Positions 33,469 through 42,712 of a stretch of DNA of 64,000 nt are shown here, in pieces. How positions within the stretch are numbered: position 1 is the stretch's first letter; each line of letters starts with the position of its first letter. Below the pieces are notes generated by a model, which had not been told where the DNA came from, did no database searches, and saw only the letters and a program-made list of their open reading frames with translations. The stretch is from CAZZDK01 sp964652235 (GTDB lineage Bacteria > Pseudomonadota > Alphaproteobacteria > UBA9219), in assembly GCA_964652235.1 (NCBI GenBank), contig CAZZDK010000008.1:1-64000 (forward strand), given 5' to 3'. A program made the translations under genes and the position numbers.

Positions 33469-35787
33469 TTATTTGCGCACCCATTGCGTGAGCATTCTCG
33501 TGATCTGTTCCTGCCGCAGGGGCTTGTTCAGATAATCATCCATGCCGGACTGGAGGCACTTTTCGCGCGTGCCGATCATGGCGTCAGCCGTCAGCGCGAC
33601 GATGGGCGTATGCCCGCCTGTCCGCAGTTCTTCCTCGCGGATGGCCTTTGTCGCCTCGAATCCGTCCATTTCCGGCATTTGGCAGTCCATGAAGATGATG
33701 TCGAACTTTTCATTTCTGAATTTTTCGACCGCATCTTTTCCGTTAACGGCGGAAGAGACCGCGCATCCGTGCTTTTCCAGGATTTTGACGATCAGCATCA
33801 GATTAATCATCATGTCTTCGACGACCAGGGCCTTGACGTCCGAAAACATATCAGGCCGAACCGTTTTGCGCAGGCGGCCCGTTTGCGCCAGGCTTGCGAC
33901 CAAGGGGCGGGTGACCAGCGGCATCTTTTCGCCTTCCGCCGTCACCTCGAGCAAAAGCTGCATACCGCCCTTAAGATCGTCCGGGAAAAACGGTTTGAGA
34001 AAATAGCCCGCAAATCCCATCTCGGTGGCGTAGTCCACGCCTGCCGTTTGTCCGAACGCGGTGATCAGGAGGGGAAACGGCCAGGGAATTTGCGAGGCCT
34101 CTTTGAGCCAAAGAAGGAGGTTTTTCGCCTCTTCCTCGCCGATGAAGTAATCGCTCAGAACAAAACGGTAGGGATCGTTCGCGAACGCCGCCGTTTCGAT
34201 CAGGCCCTTCGCCGCGGCGAAGGTAGAGCAGGAATCCGTCCGCAGACCCCATTCCTGGGCGTATTTCTTGAGAATATCCGACGAAACGGCATGGTCGTCG
34301 GCGATAAGAACGCGCACGCCTTTCAGGTCGAAATCGGAAACGGAAGGCGGCTTTCTGCTTTCGTCCTGTGCCGGAGATAGGGGAATTTCAAGGGAGAATT
34401 TCGAGCCTTTCCCCTGCTGGCTGGAGACATCTATGCTGCCGCCCATCAAGGAAACCAGGCCTTTGGAAATAGCCAGGCCCAGGCCGCTGCCGCCGAATTT
34501 TCGCGTGGTCGTCCCTTCGACTTGCGAGAACTTGTCGAAAATAAAATCGAGTTTGTCCGGAGGAATGCCGATGCCCGTATCCTCCACGACGAAGCGGACC
34601 CGAAAAGTTCCCGGCGAATCCTGCCGACAGGACAATCGAACAAGAACGTGTCCGGCTGCCGTGAACTTGACGGCGTTGCCGACGAGATTCAAAAGAACCT
34701 GCCTTAAACGCCCCGGATCGCCGTTCATAAAACGCGGCGAGCCGAGCGGCAGGTCCGCCAGAAGCTGGATCCCTTTTTCCTGCGCCCGCGTAAGAACGAG
34801 ATCCGTGACCTCGGAAACGAGGGAGAAAAGGTCAAAGTCCGTCTTTTCCAGTCGTATCTTTCCGGTTTCTATCTTTGAGAGGTCGAGAATGTCGTTGATA
34901 AGCTCAAGCAGGCTTTCGCCGGATCGCCGGATGGCTTCGACCCAACCGCGCTGGTCGTAGGAGAGGTCGGTGTCGAGCAAAAGATCCGTCATGCCCAAAA
35001 CGCCGTTCATGGGCGTCCGTATCTCGTGGCTCATATTCGCGAGAAAGTCGCTTTTCGCCGCCGTCGCGCGTTCCGCGACCTCCTTCGCGGTTCGCAGAGC
35101 TTCCCGGGCTTGCGAATCCTCGACGAGTTTTTGCAGGGCCGTCTGTTCGCGCGTTTGGTCCGTGGCGATCAGGACGATTTTAGAAAGGTCGCCGTCCTGG
35201 TCGTAAACGGGGCGATAGCGCAGCGTTATATGCAGTCCGTCGCCGTGTTCATAGGAACCGGGAGCCAGCGCGATGACGTCCTCGAAGCTGAGCCTCGTCT
35301 TCCTACGATCGAAAAGCATGGAAAGGATTTCGGAAAAAACCCCCCGTTTTTCTCCTTCAAGGCGAAGAACGTCGACGATGTTCTTTCCCGCAGGGTTCGT
35401 TTCTAAAAGCGTCAGGCAGGCCTTCGAAAAGACGTCCGAACAGACTCCGGCCCGATCAAAGAACAAAAGCCCTTGGTCCAGGCTGTCGAGCATGGCGTTG
35501 ATCGCGACATTGAGGTCTTCCAGCCGATAATTGGCCTCGTTCAACTCGCCCGAACTCAGCTCCAGGTTTCGCAGCGCCATTTTAACGCGGCTCTCGTATT
35601 CGCCGTAAACGAGATCCACGCTGTCGAAAAAGTCCGGCATATTCTCCAAAAGGGGGCCGTATATATCCGCCAGGACGGGGCTTTTTTCGCGCAAAAGAGC
35701 CGCCAGCTCGGAAAGCCTTTTTTCAGCATCCTTGTGCCGGAGGATTTTTTCAAACTGGCGCAGAATTTTTCTGGAGCGGACCGTCAT
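33469..35787 (-). CDS. soluble hybrid histidine kinase (PAS-HisKA-HATPase-REC-REC)
   Basis: 772 aa with no membrane helix. Helical N-terminus (1-90), PAS domain (about 95-215), HisKA with the phospho-accepting His in NMSHEIRTPMNG (His 254), and HATPase with N box NLVGNAVKF and G boxes DTGIGIPPD and GGSGLGLAISK. REC1 (about 490-610) has VLIADDHAV and an Asp in VLSDYF. REC2 (about 655-770) has the phospho-Asp in FMDCQMPEMDG. The start overlaps the FIST gene stop by 4 bases. This NahK-like layout suggests it is the output kinase of the FIST sensor. Confidence 0.93.
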   Translation of the reverse strand: MTVRSRKILRQFEKILRHKDAEKRLSELAALLREKSPVLADIYGPLLENMPDFFDSVDLVYGEYESRVKMALRNLELSSGELNEANYRLEDLNVAINAMLDSLDQGLLFFDRAGVCSDVFSKACLTLLETNPAGKNIVDVLRLEGEKRGVFSEILSMLFDRRKTRLSFEDVIALAPGSYEHGDGLHITLRYRPVYDQDGDLSKIVLIATDQTREQTALQKLVEDSQAREALRTAKEVAERATAAKSDFLANMSHEIRTPMNGVLGMTDLLLDTDLSYDQRGWVEAIRRSGESLLELINDILDLSKIETGKIRLEKTDFDLFSLVSEVTDLVLTRAQEKGIQLLADLPLGSPRFMNGDPGRLRQVLLNLVGNAVKFTAAGHVLVRLSCRQDSPGTFRVRFVVEDTGIGIPPDKLDFIFDKFSQVEGTTTRKFGGSGLGLAISKGLVSLMGGSIDVSSQQGKGSKFSLEIPLSPAQDESRKPPSVSDFDLKGVRVLIADDHAVSSDILKKYAQEWGLRTDSCSTFAAAKGLIETAAFANDPYRFVLSDYFIGEEEAKNLLLWLKEASQIPWPFPLLITAFGQTAGVDYATEMGFAGYFLKPFFPDDLKGGMQLLLEVTAEGEKMPLVTRPLVASLAQTGRLRKTVRPDMFSDVKALVVEDMMINLMLIVKILEKHGCAVSSAVNGKDAVEKFRNEKFDIIFMDCQMPEMDGFEATKAIREEELRTGGHTPIVALTADAMIGTREKCLQSGMDDYLNKPLRQEQITRMLTQWVRK

Positions 35788-36932
35788 AGGGAATCCATCT
35801 CCGTCAGATAGGTAATCGTCATGGTCTGGCTGCGAAGCGACGGACGTTCACCGATGGAAGAGGATATCTGCCCGTAGGAGTAAAAACCGGCGAAAGGCGT
35901 TCCGGGAAGAAAGGAGTCCGCAACGGCTTCGATCTCTTCATCCATGTCTATGCCGAGAACTTTGCGGCGGCCCACGCAATCAACGAGAAGAGCGCAACCG
36001 TTCCTTTCCGGTCCCGGATGCGTCCGGATGGCCTCTGCCGCCGCCTGGGCCGCGCCTTGAATGAGCGCATCCGTATCCGCGTGCATGAGGCAAACGCGGC
36101 TTCCCTGCGGCACGTCGCCCGCCATAACCAGGGCGCCGTTCTCGTGATCAATGCTTAAAGCTGAGCGGATCAGGCCTGACATGGTTCGGTCCTCGCGCAG
36201 AATGGCGAAGGGATAAGCCAGTCCGCTGGCCGGAAGATCGCGGGCTTTTTCCCCCAGATATTGCTTATAAAGTTGAAGAGCGGGCTTGCCGTCCAGCTCT
36301 TGAAGGATATTGTCTTGCGCTTTGGTCACGCGCCGCGCAGGCCCGAAGGGGCGCCAGCCCCCTTCGCTGCCGCAGCTGACGGCGATGTTTTTGCCGTAAA
36401 GGCCGATGGCGACCGCGTAATTTTCGTAAATGTTCTCGCCGCAGATCGTGTGCGTGAGTTTGAAGGACATTTCATCTCCGGCCAGGCCGCCGCTGACGAT
36501 AACCTGCTTGCCGAGAATGGAGAAAAGGCCGTCGGCAAGGCTGCTTCCGTTCACGTTCGTTCCGGGGCCAAGGACGAAAACGGCGCTGAGGTCTTCGGTT
36601 TTGAGTTGCTCGCCGAGCGCCTGGCCCGCGATGATCGAATCCTCGGCCTTGGGGAGGGGACAAGCCGCCAAACGGACAGGCGTTTTATCAAAACGGACGG
36701 CAAGGAGAGATATCCCGCCGCTGTGTGCGCCGTCGTTCGCTATTTCTCCCGCCGTCGAGCAGCCGATGATGGCGCGGCCTCTGGTTTTCTCGAGAATGAA
36801 CGAGCGCAAGGCGTCGTCGCGCAGAACGGGCGGGGTCGCGAAAAGAAAAAAAACCGTGGGATCTATAGCCAAAGCTTCTTCAAAAGCTTGGCCGATTCCT
36901 GTTTGATCCTTGGCCGTCGAGAAACTTTTCAT
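35784..36932 (-). CDS. FIST-domain sensor protein (NosP-like)
   Basis: 382 aa from ATG 36932. FIST_N (about 1-200; RAIIGCSTAGEIANDG, GISLLAVRFD, GSSLADGLFSILG) and FIST_C (about 200-370; ERNGCALLVDCVGRR, PFAGFYSYGQI). Soluble. FIST proteins of the NosP group bind heme and sense nitric oxide, passing the signal to a co-transcribed histidine kinase. The 4-base overlap with the hybrid kinase downstream is exactly that arrangement. Heme binding cannot be shown from sequence alone, so small-molecule sensing in general is the safe statement. Confidence 0.85.
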   Translation of the reverse strand: MKSFSTAKDQTGIGQAFEEALAIDPTVFFLFATPPVLRDDALRSFILEKTRGRAIIGCSTAGEIANDGAHSGGISLLAVRFDKTPVRLAACPLPKAEDSIIAGQALGEQLKTEDLSAVFVLGPGTNVNGSSLADGLFSILGKQVIVSGGLAGDEMSFKLTHTICGENIYENYAVAIGLYGKNIAVSCGSEGGWRPFGPARRVTKAQDNILQELDGKPALQLYKQYLGEKARDLPASGLAYPFAILREDRTMSGLIRSALSIDHENGALVMAGDVPQGSRVCLMHADTDALIQGAAQAAAEAIRTHPGPERNGCALLVDCVGRRKVLGIDMDEEIEAVADSFLPGTPFAGFYSYGQISSSIGERPSLRSQTMTITYLTEMDSL

Positions 36933-37124
36933 AAAAGAGGCCCCTGCGAGGCGGGAGAGGTGAATATTAGAATCAAGAAACCAGGTTACTTTATCGTAAA
37001 TGTCTTTGAAGGGGGCTTGAGGGGCGGGTAAATACGGTCGTGTTTTCTTACGGACCCTCATTAAAAGCCTGTTAAGGCGTATGCGCCTACGCTTTCCGTG
37101 CGCCCTGACGATGAGGGGTTCCTT
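36933..37124. promoter_or_regulatory. divergent promoter region between FIST operon and membrane hybrid kinase
   Basis: 192 bp separating two oppositely transcribed signalling genes. It is AT-richer than its surroundings around 36960-37030 and must hold both promoters. I see no clear operator repeat. Confidence 0.4.
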
Positions 37125-40100
37125 ATGGTCAATGTCCCGTCCTTTCTTTTCGGAGAAGAGCTTTTTCCCCAGGAGGGCTGGCTCCTTTGGGCGACGATGG
37201 CCTTCATTGTCGGAATCGTGTCCGTCGTTATCACTATCGCTGTCTCGTTCATCGCCAAACGCAAAGAAAAAGAGGCTTTGGCAAGGGGCGAGACCAGCGC
37301 TTTTCCCCGCAGATTGCTTACCATCGCCATGTCCCTCACGCTTTTGGCCATCTTATGGGTGGGCGGCAACAGCTTTAGCATCTACCGTTACGTGAATGGC
37401 AGCATTATCGAAGGATTTGACGCAAGCAGGATCGGAAGAAAGCTTCTCTATCTCGACAATGCGATGACCCTTTCCGTCCGGATGGCGGCGGTGACGGGGC
37501 AGGCGGATTGGCAAGACGCCTATCTCCGCCATATGGGGAACCTGTTTTTCTCGCTGGGGCAGGTCCGAGACCTTCTCCGCGACGAGTCCTTGCGGGCGGC
37601 TCTGGCCGATTCGCAGAAAGGCCTTGAGCAAATCGGAAAAACCGAGAACGAGGTGCTTATTCTGATCCGAAAAGGCCTTTTTGCACAGGCGCTGGAAAGG
37701 TTGAACGACGAGAATTATGCGAAAGAAAAGAAAAATTTTTCTGAAAGCCTTTTTACGCTTATGAGCAACGTTCAAAATGAAAATAAAGCCCGTCTGAGGA
37801 CGCTGTCGGGCAACCTCTATTCGACCTTATATCTCGTCTTTTTTGGCGGCACTTTGCTTTTACTGGCCTGGTTTTACGCCTTGCGGAGCCTTCGCCGCTG
37901 GCAAAGGGAACTGGAGGCGACGAAGAACAGTCTGGCGATCAGAATCACGGAAAAGGAATATATGGACCGGCAGCTTGCCGAGTATGTCAGAAGCATGGAG
38001 CGCGCGCAGAAAGAAATCGTCGCCGCGCGTAAACAGGCGGAACAAGAAGCCAGGACGACCAACCTTCTCAAAAGCGTGGCGGCGACGGCCAACAGGACGT
38101 CAGACGTTCGAACGGCCATCGCCAACATTCTTGAGCTGATTTGTCGTTTTACGGGCTGGCCGATCGGCCACGCCTATGCCGTGGACGAGAAAAACAAGCT
38201 CCTTAGGACGACCAGAATTTGGTACCTGTCCGAACCGGACCGGCACCGGGATTTCGTCGAAGCGACCGAGGCGACCACTTTTCTGCGCGGCGAGGGCCTG
38301 CCGGGACGCGCGTGGGAGAAGCTTACGCCGTTTTGGATCGGGGATCGGGGCAGCGATTTCATTTCCCCCAGGCTCAGTAAGATTCCCTCTACGGAGATCA
38401 GGTCCGGGTTCGCCTTTCCCGTCGTCCACGGCGGCGAAGCGTCTTACGTTCTTGAGTTCTTTTCCACCAGTCCGTCCAAAGTGGACCCCCATTTCCTCGA
38501 TATTCTGAGAGAAGTCGGCAATCAGTTGGTTTGGGTTATTGAACGGCGACAGAGCGAGGTCGCTCTACAGCAGGCTAAAAACGACGCCGAGAAAGCCAAC
38601 GCGGCCAAAAGCGAGTTTCTGGCCAATATGAGCCATGAAATACGCACGCCGATGAACGGCCTTTTGGGCATGTTGACCCTCGTTCTCGATACCGAGATGG
38701 GTAAGCAGCAGCGGGAGTGGATCGAAATCGCCCGCCAGTCGGCCGAAACGCTTTTGGATATCATCAACGACATTCTCGATATTTCAAAAATAGAGGCCGG
38801 TCAGCTCATCATAGAGACCATTTCCTTTCATCTTCGCGCCACTATTGAAGCTATCACCGATCTTCTTTATCCCAAGGCAATGGAGAAAGGGCTGAAGCTT
38901 CTCGTCGATGTCGATCCTCAGTTGCCGCTTTGGGCCGTGGGTGATCCGCTTCGCCTGCGGCAGGTGATCCTCAATCTTCTCGGGAATGCGCTTAAATTCA
39001 CGGACAAAGGCCACGTGATTCTTCGCGCGCGCGGCGAGGCCCAAGAGGACGGGAACCACCGTCTTTACGTCGAGGTCGAAGATACGGGGATTGGAATCGC
39101 TAAGGAAAAGCAGGGGTACGTTTTCAACAAATTCAGCCAGGAACACGAATCCATCTCTCGTCGCTTCGGCGGCACAGGACTTGGTCTGGCCATCAGCAAA
39201 AAGCTGATCGATCTTATGGGCGGCAAAATCGGCGTGCGTAGTGAACCGGGCAAAGGGTCGACTTTTTGGTTCGAAGTAGCGCTCAAAGCCGACAAAAGCC
39301 GTCCTGGTCGCTGGGAAAACGGGCAAACGCTGGCAGGAAAGAGGATTCTTGTTGTCGAACCTTATCCGCTCATGCAGGAAATCCTTATCGGTTCCTTTGG
39401 GCCGCTGGATATTCGCGCCGACATCGTTCCCGGCGTCGCGGCGGCTTTAAGGGCTTTCGGCGAAACGGCTGAGGCGGGAAATCCCCCTCACTTTCTTGTC
39501 GTCGACGCTGATTTGCCGCGAGAGGAGTGGCGTTTTTTGCTTGAAAGGCTTTTTGCAAATCCTGCGGCAAAAGACGTTATTGCCATTCTCGCGGCGCCTC
39601 CGAATCTATCCCTTGATTCCACAGACGGGATAGGCCTTCATGTCGCCGGTTTGGTGCGCAAGCCCGTTTATTCCGGAGCCTTGCTCGATATGATGGCCTT
39701 TCTTTGGTTGAATAAGGAAAAACTTCCTTCCCTGGGGACGGTGACAAGCCACGCTCTTGAAGATCAAGGCGTTTTCTGGGGAAAGGAGAAGAGCGCCATT
39801 CAAGCGCAGAAAGCGGCTTTTCCGGGTCTGCGGGTTCTTCTTGTCGAAGACCAGCCGGTCAACCAGCTTCTTATGAAAACGGTTCTTGAAAAACTCCTTT
39901 GCGAAGTGGAAACGGCGGATAACGGAATTCGCGCCGTCGAAAAGGTGGGGAACGGGGCCTACGACGTCATTTTGATGGACTGTCAGATGCCGGAAATGGA
40001 TGGTTTTGAGGCCACGCAGAAAATAAGATCCATGGAAATGGCGACGAACCGACACACGCCCATCGTGGCCCTTACGGCCGATGCCATGCAGGGCGACAAA

Positions 40101-40214
40101 GACCGATGTTTGTCCGTCGGAATGGACGATTACATCAACAAACCGATCCGGCAGGCCAGGATCTTAGAGGTTTTGAACAGGGTGGCTACGGAAAAAGAAA
40201 AAGCGAAAAAATAG
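37125..40214 (+). CDS. membrane hybrid histidine kinase (GAF-HisKA-HATPase-REC-REC)
   Basis: 1029 aa from ATG 37125 with GAGGGG upstream. Three membrane helices (about 17-43, 66-86 and 240-262). The last two flank a helical extracellular domain of the four-helix-bundle kind. Then come a coiled coil, a GAF domain (about 320-475), HisKA with NMSHEIRTPMNG, and HATPase (NLLGNALKF, DTGIGIAKE, GGTGLGLAISK). A degenerate receiver (ILVVEPYPLMQE; no clear phospho-Asp) and a full receiver (ILMDCQMPEMDGF) end the chain. It is divergent from the FIST-kinase operon and may work with the orphan Cache protein. Confidence 0.92.
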   Translation: MVNVPSFLFGEELFPQEGWLLWATMAFIVGIVSVVITIAVSFIAKRKEKEALARGETSAFPRRLLTIAMSLTLLAILWVGGNSFSIYRYVNGSIIEGFDASRIGRKLLYLDNAMTLSVRMAAVTGQADWQDAYLRHMGNLFFSLGQVRDLLRDESLRAALADSQKGLEQIGKTENEVLILIRKGLFAQALERLNDENYAKEKKNFSESLFTLMSNVQNENKARLRTLSGNLYSTLYLVFFGGTLLLLAWFYALRSLRRWQRELEATKNSLAIRITEKEYMDRQLAEYVRSMERAQKEIVAARKQAEQEARTTNLLKSVAATANRTSDVRTAIANILELICRFTGWPIGHAYAVDEKNKLLRTTRIWYLSEPDRHRDFVEATEATTFLRGEGLPGRAWEKLTPFWIGDRGSDFISPRLSKIPSTEIRSGFAFPVVHGGEASYVLEFFSTSPSKVDPHFLDILREVGNQLVWVIERRQSEVALQQAKNDAEKANAAKSEFLANMSHEIRTPMNGLLGMLTLVLDTEMGKQQREWIEIARQSAETLLDIINDILDISKIEAGQLIIETISFHLRATIEAITDLLYPKAMEKGLKLLVDVDPQLPLWAVGDPLRLRQVILNLLGNALKFTDKGHVILRARGEAQEDGNHRLYVEVEDTGIGIAKEKQGYVFNKFSQEHESISRRFGGTGLGLAISKKLIDLMGGKIGVRSEPGKGSTFWFEVALKADKSRPGRWENGQTLAGKRILVVEPYPLMQEILIGSFGPLDIRADIVPGVAAALRAFGETAEAGNPPHFLVVDADLPREEWRFLLERLFANPAAKDVIAILAAPPNLSLDSTDGIGLHVAGLVRKPVYSGALLDMMAFLWLNKEKLPSLGTVTSHALEDQGVFWGKEKSAIQAQKAAFPGLRVLLVEDQPVNQLLMKTVLEKLLCEVETADNGIRAVEKVGNGAYDVILMDCQMPEMDGFEATQKIRSMEMATNRHTPIVALTADAMQGDKDRCLSVGMDDYINKPIRQARILEVLNRVATEKEKAKK

Positions 40215-40244
40215 TCCTTTTCTTTGCCACATTTTCCGGCCAGC

Positions 40245-40907
40245 ATGACCGCTATGCGCACTCTTTTCCTTCTTTCGATTCTTTTCTGTCTGGCTTTCGG
40301 CCCCGTGTCCGCAGAGGCCGAGGGGCCAGCGCCAAAACCCGCTCAACTCAGCCAGCGCGAGCAGGCGGATGTGGCGCGGATCGAGGCCTATCTCAACACG
40401 CTTAAGAGCGTCAGCGCCAGGTTTCTTCAGGTCAGCGACAGCGGTGGGCTTCGCCACGGCACGATCGCCATTCAGCGTCCGGGCAAGATGCGCGTGACCT
40501 ACGACGCGCCGGACAAGGATTTTATCGTCGCCGACGGGTCGTTTTTGAATATTTGGGACGGCGAGATGGAGCAGCAGACCTCTATTCCTCTCGGTTCGGG
40601 CATTGCCGACTTCATCCTGCGGGAGAAGATTTCCCTTTCGGAAGACGTGGTCGTGACGCGTTTTGCGTATTATCCCGCCAAGATAGAGGTCTCGCTCGTT
40701 TCGACAAAAGAACCCGGCGAGGGGGAGCTGACGCTTATTTTCGAAGACAAACCCCTGCGCCTTCGCCAATGGCGCGTTGTCGACGCCCAGGGACGCACGA
40801 CGGGCGTAAATCTTGAAGACGCTCGCGAGAACACGACCTTTCCCGAAGGAACTTTTAATTTCATGCCGCCCAACATCGGCAAACCGCGCGGGAGCGGCAG
40901 GAGATAA
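40245..40907 (+). CDS. lolA: outer-membrane lipoprotein carrier protein LolA
   Basis: Periplasmic chaperone carrying lipoproteins from LolCDE to the outer membrane. About 220 aa. Signal peptide (TLFLLSILFCLAFGPVSA), then the LolA fold: IEAYLNTLKSVSARFLQVS, GTIAIQRPGKMRVTYDAPDKD, IVADGSFLNIWD, PLRLRQWRVVDAQGRTT. The start may be 40245 or 40254; neither has a good ribosome site. It lies 30 bp after the hybrid kinase and 3 bp before xth. Confidence 0.85.
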   Translation: MTAMRTLFLLSILFCLAFGPVSAEAEGPAPKPAQLSQREQADVARIEAYLNTLKSVSARFLQVSDSGGLRHGTIAIQRPGKMRVTYDAPDKDFIVADGSFLNIWDGEMEQQTSIPLGSGIADFILREKISLSEDVVVTRFAYYPAKIEVSLVSTKEPGEGELTLIFEDKPLRLRQWRVVDAQGRTTGVNLEDARENTTFPEGTFNFMPPNIGKPRGSGRR

Positions 40908-40910
40908 AAC

Positions 40911-41702
40911 GTGCGCCTTGCGACCTGGAACATCAATTCGGTGCGTTTGCGTCTGGGTCTTATCGAGCGTTTGGTTCATGAAAAGGCGCCGGACATTCTC
41001 TGCCTTCAGGAAACCAAAGTCGTTGACGACGCCTTTCCGCGCGAGGTTTTGCGCGCGCTCGGCTTTTCTTTCCAACACATCCACGGCATGAAGAGCTATA
41101 ACGGCGTGGCCATTCTTTCCCGGGTCCCGCTGAAGAGAACGGGCCTCAGGCCCTGGCAGGGACGGCAAGACTGCAGGCACATCTTCGCCGAAACGGAAAA
41201 CGGGACGGAAATCCATTGCGTTTATATCCCGGCGGGCGGGGATGAACCCGACCCGACGCGGAATCCCAAGTTCGCCCATAAACTCGGATTCTTGGACGAG
41301 ATGACCGCCTGGTGGCGCGAACAGAAAACGACGAAAAAACCTCAAATTCTTCTGGGCGACATGAATATTGCGCCGCTTGAGAACGACGTTTGGTCCCATA
41401 AGCAGCTTGTGGACATCGTTTCCCACACGCCGATCGAGGTCGAAAAACTGACCGCCATGCAAAAAGCGCGCGATTGGATCGACGTCGCGCGGCGTTTCGT
41501 TCCGCCGGAAGAAAAGCTTTATTCCTGGTGGAGCTATCGTTCGCCGAATTGGGAGGTATCGGACAGGGGCCGCAGGCTGGATCACATCTGGGTTTCGCCG
41601 GACATGGCGGGAGCGCTTCGCTCTTTTGAAATCCTCAAGCAAGCCCGCGGCTGGGAACCGAAGCCGAGCGACCATGTTCCGGTGATTGTAGACTTAAAGT
41701 AA
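40911..41702 (+). CDS. xth: exodeoxyribonuclease III
   Basis: AP endonuclease/3'-5' exonuclease of base-excision repair, 263 aa. EEP-fold motifs seen are TWNINSVRLR, CLQETKV, ILLGDMNIAP, RRLDHIW and PSDHVPVIVDL. GTG start 3 bp after lolA, hence coupled translation is likely. The stop lies inside a 21-bp tandem duplication shared with the end of the yceI gene. Confidence 0.95.
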   Translation: MRLATWNINSVRLRLGLIERLVHEKAPDILCLQETKVVDDAFPREVLRALGFSFQHIHGMKSYNGVAILSRVPLKRTGLRPWQGRQDCRHIFAETENGTEIHCVYIPAGGDEPDPTRNPKFAHKLGFLDEMTAWWREQKTTKKPQILLGDMNIAPLENDVWSHKQLVDIVSHTPIEVEKLTAMQKARDWIDVARRFVPPEEKLYSWWSYRSPNWEVSDRGRRLDHIWVSPDMAGALRSFEILKQARGWEPKPSDHVPVIVDLK

Positions 41703-41738
41703 AGCTACTGCCCCAGCAAGTAAAGCTACTGCCCCAGC
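41697..41738. repeat. perfect 21-bp tandem duplication
   Basis: The 21 bases 41697-41717 (AAGTAAAGC...CCCCAGC) are repeated at 41718-41738. The copy contains the xth stop on one strand and the yceI stop on the other. It could be a natural slippage event or an assembly join error, since a gap lies 470 bp away. Confidence 0.95.
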
Positions 41739-42331
41739 GCCTGCATTTCGAGCATAAGCGTAATGGTCTCGCCGAAACGGCCGGGGATCTCCGGTGGATC
41801 GCCCATCGCAAAATCGGCCCGTTTCATCGCGCCGCGCAGGGACAGGCCGACGGCGGCGCCTTCCTTGGACCAGAATCCGCCTGCGCGGGGGCTGGTTCCG
41901 ACTTGATTGAGCGTGGCCTCGAACGTCATGGGCTTGCTTTGTCCGTGGGCCGTGAGCGTTCCTTTAATCTCGGCCTTGCCGTCTTTGAAAGGCGTTTGCG
42001 CGGCGGCCACGAACGTGATTTCCGGATGGGCGCGCGGCTCGAAAAGGGATAAAAGGTCCGCAGCGGCGCCGCGATCCGCAACGGTCAGGCTCGCTACGCT
42101 TAAAGCCAGGCGCAGATTCCCGATGGTCTTGGTTTCAGGATCGAACGCGAAGCTGGCCGTGGCCTTTTCAAAAAGACCGAAGATATTCGCAAAACCCTGG
42201 TCCATGCNNNNNNNNNNGACCTGGAAGGCGGCATTGAATTGGCTGGGGGGAACGTAATACTTCGCGCCTTCCGCGCGCGCCGAAGAAAAAAGAACGACGA
42301 AGATAAAGAAGAGAAGGAAGCGCGCCCTCAT
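41726..42331 (-). CDS. YceI-family periplasmic protein (assembly gap inside)
   Basis: About 201 aa. Signal peptide (MRARFLLFFIFVVLFSSARA), then the YceI lipocalin-like barrel: KYYVPPSQFNAAFQV, FEKATASFAFDPETKTIG, EITFVAAAQTPFKDGKAEIKGTL, KPMTFEATL, MKRADFAMG. Such proteins bind polyprenyl chains. A run of N at 42208-42217 removes about three residues in the conserved HxxxD-like strand near residue 40; the frame is kept. It follows a small lipoprotein gene on the same strand. Confidence 0.88.
   Translation of the reverse strand: MRARFLLFFIFVVLFSSARAEGAKYYVPPSQFNAAFQVXXXXMDQGFANIFGLFEKATASFAFDPETKTIGNLRLALSVASLTVADRGAAADLLSLFEPRAHPEITFVAAAQTPFKDGKAEIKGTLTAHGQSKPMTFEATLNQVGTSPRAGGFWSKEGAAVGLSLRGAMKRADFAMGDPPEIPGRFGETITLMLEMQALGQ
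42208..42217. other. assembly gap (10 N)
   Basis: Ten unknown bases inside the yceI-like gene; probably a scaffolding join. Confidence 1.
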
Positions 42332-42337
42332 AAGACA

Positions 42338-42685
42338 CTACTGCCAAAAGCCCGGTACGAAAGCCCACCCGAACTGACGCTTCTCCCATCTGTCCGGCGA
42401 CCAGGCGGCCGTCGGGTTGGGTTTGGGCATATAGCTTCCGGGAACCCAGTCGAATCGGGCTCCATTATAGGACCAGTAACCGGGCCGCCATATTTGATGA
42501 AGCGGTTCCGGGTTGGGAAGACGCTCTTCGAAAACGGGCGCGGGCGGCGGCGAAGGCGAAAGACCTTCGAAAGAGGAGACAACCAGCGGTTCGTCGGGCT
42601 GGGCGGGCGATTTCTCGAACCAGCCCGCGCAACCGGCCAGGGCCAGGAAACAAAAGAACGGGAGAAAAAAAACGGGATTTTTCAT
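42338..42685 (-). CDS. small lipoprotein with Trp-rich C-terminus
   Basis: 115 aa. Signal peptide ending in the lipobox LAGC (Cys 19), so lipid-anchored. A Pro/Glu-rich linker is followed by a 50-residue aromatic domain (WRPGYWSYNGARFDWVPGSY, WEKRQFGWAFVPGFWQ). This resembles the W-x-P-G-x-W repeat seen in YXWGXW-type proteins. It lies 6 bp upstream of yceI and 27 bp after purS. Role unknown, probably outer-membrane associated. Confidence 0.75.
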   Translation of the reverse strand: MKNPVFFLPFFCFLALAGCAGWFEKSPAQPDEPLVVSSFEGLSPSPPPAPVFEERLPNPEPLHQIWRPGYWSYNGARFDWVPGSYMPKPNPTAAWSPDRWEKRQFGWAFVPGFWQ

Positions 42686-42712
42686 GTTCGGAAACCCCTT
42701 GGAGGAAGAGGA

